From Calocera cornea HHB12733 (Eukaryota; Basidiomycota; Dacrymycetes; Dacrymycetales; Dacrymycetaceae), in contig KV424013.1 of the NCBI GenBank assembly GCA_001632435.1, positions 1-64,000 of the forward strand: DNA of 64,000 nt, in the 5' to 3' direction. Positions 36,201-45,623 of this stretch are shown here, piece after piece. Each line of letters starts with the position of its first letter. The first letter of the stretch is position 1. Below the pieces are notes generated by a model that saw only the letters and a program-made list of their open reading frames with translations, was not told the DNA's origin and searched no databases. Made by a program: the position numbers and the translations under genes.

Positions 36201-39200
36201 AGCCGAGCCAGAGGCGGACGGCAGAAGCCATGAGGCTCCTGCAGCCAGCGACGCCGGCTATGGGAGGCAGCCAACCCCACCGCGCACCACTCCTCCAGCC
36301 CGTACCTCCCCCGGGCAGCCGCCAGTTGAACACGCGCCTTCGTCACCTCCAAGAGTCACAATTCCGCCGTCTCGTGCAGAGCAACCGACAGGTGGGCAGC
36401 AAGACTACTCGCAGGGAGGGTATCCGCAAGAAGCACATGAAGAAGAACATGCAGACACTGGGCACGCTGCGCAGCCCTACTCTGCCGCTCCTTCACAAGT
36501 TGCATCCCCGCCACGGTCAGAAAGGCCGGCTTCGCCCGCCTATCATCCGGAACTTGAGGGCCACGAAGCCAGCCCCTCTCAACGACCGTTGCCAACACCA
36601 CCGCAGAGGCCTGGCGAGGTGGCACATGAAGCCGCAGCAGGTACTCCTTCTGTAGAGCATGGCGAGCATGACGCGGGGGGGGTACCTGTGGAACATGCCG
36701 CACTTGGCGCGGACCCACGCATGGCTGCTGCCCAGCGTCCTACAACAACTGGACCAGCGGCTATTCGTCTGCTTTCACCTGCTGATCGTCGGACAGTGAG
36801 CCTGGCTCCCATCAGTGGACCTGGGATGGGAGACCCAAGCATGCAGGGCGGAGCGGACCCGCACGCACTTGCTGGAGGAGCCGATCCACGAGGAGCAGCC
36901 GGGGGATATGACCCACAAGCCCTTGAAGATCAGCTTCGGCGTCACGATGCCAATGCTCAGGAAGCGGAAAGGCGACGACAGGAGGCATTCGATGCCCAGC
37001 ATGCAGAGCGGGAGCGACTTGGACATACGTGGACCGAGGAAGAACAAGAACGTCAGCGCCTCTTTGACGATGCAGAAAGGGCACGACAGGCCGCCTTTGA
37101 GGACGCCGAGGTCCAGAGAGCCTCACAATGGGATCAACAGCGAGGCCAAGCATCTTTGGAGGCAGACGGTCTCCGACAACAGATGGAGGAAGCACTTGGT
37201 CTACCGAGGACTCGACTCCCCTCAAGGTCGCGTCCTACCTCCGCCGAAGGACCGGGTGAGATAGGTTCTATAGGAGGTGAAGAAATTGAGCCGGACAGGC
37301 TGCCTTCCATGCACGGCAGCCCCGCCAGGACAGCATCAGCGCGCGAGGAACTCGAAGAGCAGGGAATGATACCGTTTGAAGAGCCGGAGGAGATTCATGT
37401 GACGCCGGAGCAGCTGGAAGCGGCTCATTTGACCCCTGAGCAGATGGAAGCTCTCGGACTGTCGCCTGAGCAGCTGGAGGCACCTCCCTTGCCTCCGCTG
37501 ACTCCAGAGCAGCTGGCATCCGCTCATTTGACGCCTCCGCAGATGGAAGCTCTCGGACTATCTCCAGAAAGGTTGGAGGAGCTAAGACTTCCATCTCCTG
37601 AGAGGTTGCCTCCGTCCCCTCTCGCGGCGGAGGGTGGGCTCGTCCCACAGGATGTGCCTGCTGTCCGCATCAGCTCTCCTTACCGTGCGGGTGTGCGTCG
37701 TCCAGATTCTCAACCGCCATACATGCCGGCGACTTCACCAGGTGAGTGTCCCATGAGCGTCGTCGAAATGACACTAACGCCGTTTTCAGGTGCTGCAGGA
37801 GTCGTGCTTACGACGGGCGGCAGCCCACCAGCGGTCGTTACAGTGCCTTCGGATGGTGGCATCCCCGTCGTGGATCTCGGTGATCCCTCCGCCACCACCG
37901 CTCCCGAGCTTGCAGAGCGCCTCCGCATCGCAGAAGAGGCTGCTGCGGCAGGTGCGGAAGCCCAGCGCCAGTACGATGCGGATCGCGCAGCCCAAGAAGC
38001 TGCACACATAGCAGCATTGGAAGCAGAGAGAGAACGCATCCGGCAGCTTGAGGCGGAACTTAAAGCAGTCACAGAAACGGCCGAACAAGAAAAGCTGGAC
38101 CGTATGGCCGCCGAGCTCGCGCGCCTCGAACAAGAGCGTCAAGACACTGCAGCACGCGAGGCGTCTTACAGGCAAGAGCTCGCTGACATCAAGAATCTGC
38201 TGCAAGATCGGGGTGCCGAACAACGAGCTTGGCGCGATACAGACGAAGAGCGACTGCAAGAGAAAGAGACACGTTACACGCAAAAGCTGGAGAGGCTGCA
38301 GAGAGTAGAAGAGCTGCTGAACTCGATCTTGACGGACCAGCAGGGGGCAAGGGAAAAGGCAGAGCAAGATGCCGCCGGCCGTCCAAGTATGTCATTCTGT
38401 CCGAACGGTCGTCGCAGAACCTGATAGATATTGCACAGCTCTGGAAAGCGTCCTGCAACAGCTGAAAGACCAGGCTGCTCAACAGCGAGATCTGCTGACT
38501 CAGATGCAAGAGAGTGGGTGGTCCCTTATTACATTGTGGCACGTGATGGCTAATGTCCGCCCTCGTGTTTGCAGCATGGCGCGCGGATGCAGACCAACGG
38601 CAGTTCCAGACGCTGGAGGCCGTGAGGGAGACGGCTAACCAGCAAATACCGTTCAACGTGCAAACTGTGTGTACCTTGTCTCCCATCCTCCATGGCCTCC
38701 AAATCTTACACGTCTGCCCCTCCCCCAAAGTACCTCAACGACTTCAGCAAGGCACTTGCTGCAGAGGTGCGTATGCTCCTCTCAGAGGTAGGCAAGCTGC
38801 GAGAAGAACGCCGCTCCTTGCAATAGTACGTCGCTTTCGCTGCCTCCGCCGTGCGACTGTCTGACTCGTGTCATAGCGAAATCGGCGAGCTGCTCGTCCT
38901 CAAGGCGAAGCATGGTCCAGGCGGTATCTTCCAGCCTGACTTCCCTCTGCCTGACGTTCGTTATTCCCGTGGCATCGGATGACACGTACTGACCTCGGTA
39001 CCCGCTTCCCCAGAACAAGCCTGCGGCTCCCACCCCTGCTCCTCCCGCCCCAGAGCCTACCCCCCCTCCGCCCCCTGCCCCGGCAGGCTGGCACCGCGTC
39101 CACGCCAAAGCCAGCGGTCCCCGCCGCGGAAAGAAGAAGGAAGAGGCACCCGCGCCTCCCGCTGCGGCGCCTCCCCCCTCTGCCCCAGCTTCGTGGATTA

Positions 39201-39430
39201 CGTGGCAACGTACGTGCACCCGACAGTCGTTTCGGAGCGTAGCTGATGGTCCTCTGCAGCAAACCCGATGCTGGGCCAACCAGGCCCGCCCCCCACCGCG
39301 CCCTCCACCACCGCCACCGCTCGCGTCCCCGGTGTACGTCCCTCCCCCAAATCTAATATCGCATCCCTGACATATCCTGCAGTTGTTCGGCCCGCGCTCC
39401 CCGAACCGCAAGGACGGCGACCTCCCGTAG
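27248..39430 (+). CDS. Giant disordered protein with PH-like domain and coiled coil (3,729 aa)
   Basis: Model of 19 exons, all in phase: 27248..27728, 27834..29305, 29369..29748, 29803..32188, 32237..33565, 33611..33730, 33777..33872, 33919..33969, 34020..34191, 34245..36072, 36123..37741, 37790..38386, 38439..38513, 38575..38666, 38731..38825, 38877..38955, 39014..39209, 39260..39333, 39383..39430. Residues 652-778 resemble a PH domain ([11 protein letters not shown] at its start, VRWVSSIW at its end). The rest is Ser/Pro/Glu-rich and disordered, with Glu-Pro repeats (~1290-1335), Gly-Met-Pro repeats (~2180-2240), EQLEA-type repeats (~3197-3267) and a charged coiled coil (~3350-3510). Intron 5 starts with GC (ATG|GCAAGT). 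It may be a membrane-associated scaffold (inference). A split into two genes cannot be fully excluded, but no intergenic-like stretch was found. Confidence 0.75.
31341..31475 (+). repeat. Glu-Pro coding repeat in the giant gene
   Basis: GAGCC(A/G/C)-type hexamers encode runs of EPEPE and ELEPE. Such tracts often vary in length between strains. Confidence 0.8.
34306..34470 (+). repeat. Gly-Met-Pro coding repeat in the giant gene
   Basis: A 15-nt unit GGCATGGGTCCTCCT, encoding GMGPP, is repeated with almost no change between about 34395 and 34465 and more loosely around it. Confidence 0.85.
37400..37610 (+). repeat. TPEQLEA-type coding repeats in the giant gene
   Basis: Six or more imperfect repeats such as [18 protein letters not shown], spaced about 13-17 residues apart, lie before the coiled coil. 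They may form short helices. Confidence 0.75.
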
Positions 39431-39846
39431 ATACTGTAGTAGTTATAACCATCCATTCACTAGGTACCCCTTCACGACACTTATGCCCGTCTATGATTAC
39501 CCCTCTTTCTTGTATATCTCCAAATATGAATACGTTGAGTACGGATTGCGTCGATTGTCGGTGGGACGACAGTGGTCGAGATGAAGTGGAAGCCACGATG
39601 CATCGTTACCCTGGCAGAACTGACGGTAGCCTGCATCCTGAGCGGAATGCCCGCACGACGACAGGCGAGCACCGAAGGTCTGTGAATTGTTCACTGGAGT
39701 TTCACGCACATGATCCACACACAAATGAGTAACATGCATCATCATATTCATAGTCGACCATGGCCCAGACCGGACGATGTATACATGGACATGGTTGCGC
39801 GCCGCTCTCCCCGAAACGCATCTCAGCCGCCGGCCGTCGCAGTCGC

Positions 39847-40552
39847 TCATGCGCGGGGCGCGGCGCCTGGCACGTTCCTCCTGTCGCCGCGTCTCGGCCT
39901 CTCGGCGGCGGCGTAGGCGGTGACGGGCTGGACGACGTTGACCTTTATGTCCGAGTTGAGGGCCTTGAGGAGGGCCTGTCGCACGCGGGAGAAAGAGGAG
40001 ACCCATCAGTGAGCGTTCCGAACGGCAATGGAGCAGAGTGGACGGACCTTTGTCTCGGGATCGACATCGAGCCCCGCCTCGCCAACGTCGAGTGCAGACA
40101 CCTCAGGCACGTAGTTGTCCTTCCTCTCGCGCTCCTCCTCCTGGAGCTTGAAGCTGATGCCGCGCACGGGCCCGCGCTGGATACGCTTCATGAGGTGGGT
40201 GGTGAATCCGGCGATCTTGTTGCGCAGGCGCTTGGAGGGGATCACCGCGACCTCGTCCGCCAGCCGCTTGTTCGTGTGGAAGTCGAGCGTCAGCCGCGGG
40301 TAGTACTTCTCGATCAGGATGCGCGAGGCGCGCTTCACGGTCTTGGTGCGGACGCGGCCCTGGCAATGGCGAGGATGGTGAGCATACAGACAGCTCTGAA
40401 TGAATGAATGCCCGAGGGCAAGGAAGAGCAGAGACCGACGGCTCAGATCCATCCGCGAGGAAGCGTCCCGCAGCGCCAGCTCCAGCCCAGCCCAGCCCAG
40501 CCGCGGCGCACCACACCAGAACATGCTCCGACAGAAAAGGAGAGCTCACCAT
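39847..40552 (-). CDS. RPS17: 40S ribosomal protein eS17
   Basis: Model: complement(join(39847..39975,40048..40359,40550..40552)), 147 aa. Clear family marks: [57 protein letters not shown] and [18 protein letters not shown]. The first exon is the start codon alone (ATG|GTGAGC), then a 190-nt intron, much longer than others in the window; first introns right behind the ATG are common in fungal ribosomal genes. The C-terminus is slightly longer than in yeast and ends in a basic Arg-rich tail. Component of the small-subunit head. Confidence 0.95.
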
Positions 40553-41296
40553 TTTTGCAGATGCAGATGTCGAGAAGTGGAGAGAGAGGCGGAGGACGGC
40601 GGCAGCTGCACAGACGGCGAGCAACGACCAATTCCCTTGCAGGGGATGGGCGGCGGAAGCAACTGGGGAGGAGGGAACTGTACAGTTCTGAGCGGGGGGC
40701 GTGCGCCACACGCGCAGAGGGGGGAGGGCGTTGCTTCCGCTCGCAAGGGTTGTGCGAGCGCGCTGTGGGTGGGAGTCATTGGACAAGCTTATAAGGCGAA
40801 TAACTTATAGTTATCGTTTGTTTGATAATTTTGGCCGGGACCGTTGAGCAGCCCGAGCCAGCCATCCATCTACGATGTCGCATTTCAGCGAAACGTTGTG
40901 TGATTGCATTCGTTTTGGCGCCGCAGAGCGCACACCCGCCGCACATCTCCGGAAACGTATCGCGAGCGCGGACTGAAAAGGTGCCCACCCCCCTGGCCCG
41001 ATCAATGGTTGCCACTGCCTTTGTCTTTCCACGGGTCAGACCAGACCGTTCGTGTCTTCAAGGCCTCGTAGTACACGGTCACAACGAAAATTGACGTTCT
41101 CGTACATAGCGGTTGGAACGCTTAGGCTTAACGCCGGAAGCGGGTAGGGTAACGCCGACGCAGCCGCGTCCGCCCGGCTTGCGACCCTGACCACGCATCA
41201 CCACCGACCGCTCTCAGATCAACGACCACCCACTCCGCCACCCACCGCCACGAGCCACAGCAGTAGCAGGGCGAGTCAACGTACGTCATCGCCGTC
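40553..41296. promoter_or_regulatory. Divergent promoter region of eS17 and the RING gene
   Basis: The two genes face away from each other over 744 bp. No TATA box was obvious and no gene recognised; the part from 40800 to 40840 is AT-rich. Confidence 0.45.
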
Positions 41297-42554
41297 ATGA
41301 CGCATCAGCACAACGCCATAGAGGCGATCGACCTGACCCTCCCCTCGCCCGTCGCTGGCCAGAACACCACCAGGCCCCGCACCCGCTCGACAACGCAGCG
41401 CGACCGCGGCACGCTCTCCCCGCCCACACCCTCCAGAGCAGCGAGCAGCAGGGAGGAGGTCATCGACATCGCCGACGAGGACGACGACGACGACGGGCAC
41501 CGCATGCCCCGCCCAAACAACAAACGCAGGCGCGGTCGCACCACCCCTCTGGCAGCAGGACCGAGCGCACCAGCCCATCCAGCGACGCCATCACTCGCTG
41601 CCAGCACGCCCGAGCCGCCCGGTGCGTACAGAGCGCGCCGGCGCGGTGCTCGCACTCCCGCGCCTGTCGCTGGCCCCNNNNNNNNNNNNNNNNNNNNNNN
41701 NNNNNNNNNNNNNNNNNNNNNNNNNNNNNNNNNNNNNNNNNNNNNNNNNNNNNNNNNNNNNNNNNNNNNNNNNNNNNNCCCCGCCCGCCGCCCCTGCCCG
41801 CCGTACCGCCACCACCACCGGCTCAGACCGCACACTGCGCTCCTCCCGCCCGCGCATCTTCAACGGCATCGTCCTCCCGCCGCACGGCCGCACGGGGATC
41901 GACCCAGCCGGCGTGCCAGGCCCAGCCAACTACTACCTCCCTCCGGACCCACCGCGCATCGTCTCCCGCCCGCGGCGCAGCCAGGGCACGACACCCGGCG
42001 CGACCACGCGCGGCGGCGGGGCGCAGAGCCGGAGCCGGAGCAGGAAACGCAAGCTGCCCGTGACCGACGCCAGCACTTCCGGCGGCGCGCGCGCGGCCCC
42101 CCAGCCTGAGGCCGACGCGTTGAGCAGCACGGGCCTGCACCCGGGCTCGCGCTGCACCTCGCCGCTCACCCCGCTCCTGTCGAGCGCCTCCAACCCCGGC
42201 TCGCCGAAGCACTCTCCTCGCTCGCCGCCCGCGCTCCTCCTCCCCTCCCCGCCCACTCCCACTCCGCCGCCAGCGCTCCAGCCGCTCACGGCGTACACCT
42301 GCCCCATCTGCTTCTCCCCCCCAAGCAACGCTACGATCACGCAGTGCGGCCACCTCATGTGCGGCGAGTGCCTCTACTCCAGCGTCCGCGCCAACCTCGA
42401 CCGGGCGATGCAGGCCCTCGGCGCGGGCGGGCAGGCGCACCCGCAGTGCCCCGTTTGCAGGGCCGACATCCACCTCGCCGGGACGAGGTACGATGGGCAT
42501 GGGAAACGGTGCGCCGTGGGCATGTGGGCGATCGAGGAGATCGAGATCCGCTGA
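41297..42554 (+). CDS. RING-finger protein, possible SUMO-targeted ubiquitin ligase
   Basis: Exon 1 is 41297..41621, ending at CCCG|GTGCGT; an intron follows and runs into an assembly gap (41678-41778), and the frame resumes after the gap to a stop at 42554. The C-terminus has a C3HC4 RING: CPIC, then CGHLMCGEC and CPVC. The N-terminus has two SUMO-interaction-like motifs: IDLTL at 11-15 and VIDI at 55-58 followed by a run of Asp/Glu. This order, N-terminal SIMs and C-terminal RING, is that of Slx8/RNF4-type ligases, which ubiquitylate SUMO-modified nuclear proteins. The assignment is inferred; the unsequenced part prevents a full model. Confidence 0.75.
41678..41778. other. Assembly gap (N run)
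   Basis: Unresolved bases inside the RING gene. They hide the end of intron 1 and probably the start of exon 2. Confidence 0.99.
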
Positions 42555-42788
42555 TTCGCTGATGCGGTATGACTGCTTGTGTGGACGGTGGGCGGAGACA
42601 AGTGCCTCTGTAGCTGTAGCTGTTCCGGGGAAGACTTCTTCGCATTACCACCTCGTTTCTCGGAGGTGTTGCATTCTCGTTCCTGTTCTCTTCCGATATG
42701 TCCACTCTCGCAACCTGTAAACTATACATCGCACATGCCTGCTTAATGATACAGTACCCAATGATCCCACACCCTCCCTTCGACGACC

Positions 42789-44199
42789 CTAGCGCAACAA
42801 CCACGGCCTCTCCTCCCAGAACTCATCCCGGATAATATCTACATGCAGCACGGCCACCTCCCCGCTCGTGCCGTCCCATGGCGGGGGCAGGCGCGGCTTC
42901 TTCTTCTTCCCCCCCACGGGCGGGTGCGCGAGCGCGTGCGGGTGCGGCGGCTCTGGCTCTGGATCGGCGGCGGCGGCGGAGCTGAACACCACGGGGAGGG
43001 GGAAGGGTTCCGCCGGCGGTGAGGATGACGCATGCCCGACGCGGTCGACGCCGGCTGGAGCCCGCGCGGAGACCGAGGGAGGAAGACCGACGTCGGGCAG
43101 GGGGGACATCTCCGCCGGGGCAGAGGCGGAGGGGTGCAACGGCGGCCGCGGGGCCTCTTGCCCCGGTGGTGGCGCTGGTTCTGGCGCTGGTTCTGGTTCT
43201 GGTTCTGGCTACAACCACGTCAGTACATTTCGGGCTACTTGGGGTTGGAAGGCGAGAGCACCGGCTTCGTCCGCACTAGGACGCTGCCCTTCCGGTAGCG
43301 CGCGGGGAGGGCGTTGTAGTTTATGCCGAAGCGGGCGTGGAGGAGCTCGTGCTTCTGGCTCGAGATCGTGCCCTGAGGAAGGGGGTTAGTGCTGCATCGC
43401 CCTGTGAATTGGGAAGTGCAAGGAGGAAGGTCCAAGGGAAGTGCAAGGACAGGGGGAGGGACGTACGCGCAGCTCTGCATGCGCGTGCGTCGTGTCCAGG
43501 CCGCCCTGGAGCACCAGTGCCCAGAAGACTGTATTGTACAGGTTGTTGATATGGGCTGCAGCCGAATCAGCGCCGAAAGCAGAACAGGCCAGAGGCGAGA
43601 GCAAAGAAACGCACTGTCCGCCTGCCGCCACGCGAAATAGTCCCGCACCTCCCTCTCCCCCGGGTAGAGCACGATGCGCGCGTCGAAGGAGGGCGGGTGC
43701 TGCAGCGGTGTGTGCGGGAAGTGGGCGGGCCAGTGGAAGACGTAGTTGGCGGTGAAGATCGAGAGGAGGGTGGAGAGGATCTTGCTCGAACGGCGGGCGT
43801 AGAGGGTGCTGTCCTTTTTCAGGAGGAAGCTGCGAAGGGGCGAGGAGTCAGCACCATTACCGGGGAGGGGAGAGGGAGGCGAGGGGACGCACCTGAACTC
43901 ATCGCTCTCCCCGAACGCGAGCAGCACATCCGGTACCTCGCGCATCACCCCCTCCGCCGCCCTGTCCATGAGCCGCAACCCCCGCTCATCATTGGGCTTG
44001 TCGAACCCGTGTGCTTCTGTGAACCTGCGCAAAGTTCCGCCCTGGTCAGCGCCGCTCTCCTGGAGCAGATGATTGGGAAAGGATGGGAAGCGTACCGGTG
44101 GAACGACCGGCCATCTATGCGGCAGACGATGTACGTCGATGGCAGCAATGGGTCGGGCAGCTCGAACGACCGGACGTAGGCGAAGCGCGAGTTGGCCAT
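42789..44199 (-). CDS. THG1: tRNA(His) guanylyltransferase
   Basis: Model: complement(join(42789..43208,43262..43372,43467..43555,43615..43829,43893..44024,44096..44199)), 356 aa. It adds the extra 5-prime G to tRNA-His by reverse polymerisation. Marks: CRIDGRSFHRF with the first metal-binding Asp, AFGESDEFSF with the second, RRSSKILS, WPAHFPHTP, FDARIVLYPGE, AWRQADTHINNLYNT and RFGINYNALPARYRKGS. A disordered Pro/Ala-rich insert of about 105 residues separates the core from the conserved C-terminal LHVDIIRDEFWEERPWLL, which makes it longer than yeast Thg1. The donor before the insert (43262) is one of two possible in-phase choices. Confidence 0.93.
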
Positions 44200-44392
44200 T
44201 GCGGTGGTAGGCTGAGGGAGAGGGCGCACGACCAGAGAGCAACCAGGTTGCCTGGGCGAGTCAGGGACCGCATTGTTTGGGCGGGAAGAATCACATGCTC
44301 CAATTTTTGGGCGTCATTTTCGCAGAGGGCGCTTATTTCACGCACTGGCACTGGCCACCCTCACTGCTGCATCCACTACAGTATCGTCAAAG
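44200..44392. promoter_or_regulatory. Compact divergent promoter of THG1 and SFM1
   Basis: Only 193 bp separate the two start codons, which face away from each other, so core elements must be shared or overlapping. No TATA box seen. Confidence 0.7.
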
Positions 44393-45403
44393 ATGGTCTC
44401 GTTCGTCATCGGTTAGTCTTCATACCAAGCATCCCATCAGAGCAGAGCAATACTAAGTTACTTCCAGAGCACATGGAAGAGGACGACCAAACGACGCGGA
44501 CGTTCCCCCCATGGGTGCAGCTCGAGTACAACGTACGCCCGGACAATGAACCCCCTTCTTTCCCTCGCAAGTCGTAACGTCAATCTCTAGCACATGCGAG
44601 CACTGGCAGGCCCGGCCTCTTCAGTACACTTCACACACGTCTCCCCCTCCGCCGCTGCCTCCCTGGGGCCGCTCCTCACCCCTGCCCGCACCATCACCAC
44701 CATCACTTCTACCACCACCACCACCACCACCGCCTCCTCCTCACCCTCCTCACCCCCAGCCCTAGCCCCAGCAGAAGTGCACACAGAAGGCTTCCAAGCG
44801 CTCCTCAAGTCCCGCGGGGTGCCGCTCGAGAAGGTGTGCCTGCTGGATCCCAAGGCGCCTGAGCCGCTCAGGCCGGGGGACGGGGAGCTGTTCGAGTGGT
44901 TCTTGTTTGGCGTGAGTCCCACTCCCTTGGATTCCCCTGCTCTTTTGCTGCCGCTGCTACTACTACTATTGCTGCTGCAGCAGGGAGCAAGAGCAAGTGG
45001 GACAGGAGAGTACCAAGGCTGACTCGACGCGTTGCAGGGCATCCTGGGCGACGACCCACCGCGCGACCGGACCTCCGAGCTGCGCGCGCTCGGTTTCCCC
45101 GGGCGCCACCTCGGCCAGGTGCAGATGACGACGGACACGGCCCTGGGGGTCACGAAGCGCGTGGTGGTCGACAAAGGCACGTCTCTCCACCTCCTATCCT
45201 ATCCTGTCCCTTTCAGCGGATGCTGAGGCCGAGCAGAGGAGCTCGACAGGCTCCCGTATGTCGATTTCCCTACGATTCGGTTCAATGCGAGGGAGAGCGT
45301 GGAGATGCCCTTCCGCTACCTCGTGCAGGGGGGAGAGCCGCTCATGCCGCCCGGGATGAGGGAGCTGCTGTATGAGGATCTGGACAAGGGGTTCGAGTTC
45401 TAG
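44393..45403 (+). CDS. SFM1: Protein-arginine methyltransferase Sfm1 (SPOUT family)
   Basis: Model: join(44393..44411,44468..44532,44591..44911,45038..45176,45237..45403), 236 aa (yeast Sfm1 is 213). In yeast it methylates an Arg of ribosomal protein uS3. Marks: FVIEHMEEDD at the start, WVQLEY, VCLLDPKAPEPL, FGGILGDDPPRDRT, LGQVQMTTDTALGVTKRVV, VDFPTIRFN and EMPFRYL. The SPOUT knot region GGILGDDPPRDRT is intact. An insert of Thr/Ser/Pro encoded by an ACC-type microsatellite (about 44690-44760) is unusual. Intron 4 starts with GC (AAAG|GCACGT); no in-phase GT donor gives an alignable product. Confidence 0.9.
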
Positions 45404-45623
45404 ATGCTGGACTGGGGGACATTTGGAGGTGTCGGAGATCTGAGATCTGAGAATCACGTTCTGTAGACGGTACGGAGTACAAGGACGATGGCTGGAAAGA
45501 GTACAGTGAAGCAGGCGATACTGAAGCTCAAGATGCAAGAGCGATGCGGGTATGTGCGATTATACAGTACAGAAATGAGGAAATGATCCGTGCCTCCCCA
45601 AGAAAGTGAAATATGTAGCGTCG

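Noticed and set aside
36073..36655. Continuation of the giant gene's frame from 36073 to 36655
   Set aside because: Composition becomes basic and irregular; a canonical intron at 36073-36122 switches to the frame that continues to 39430.
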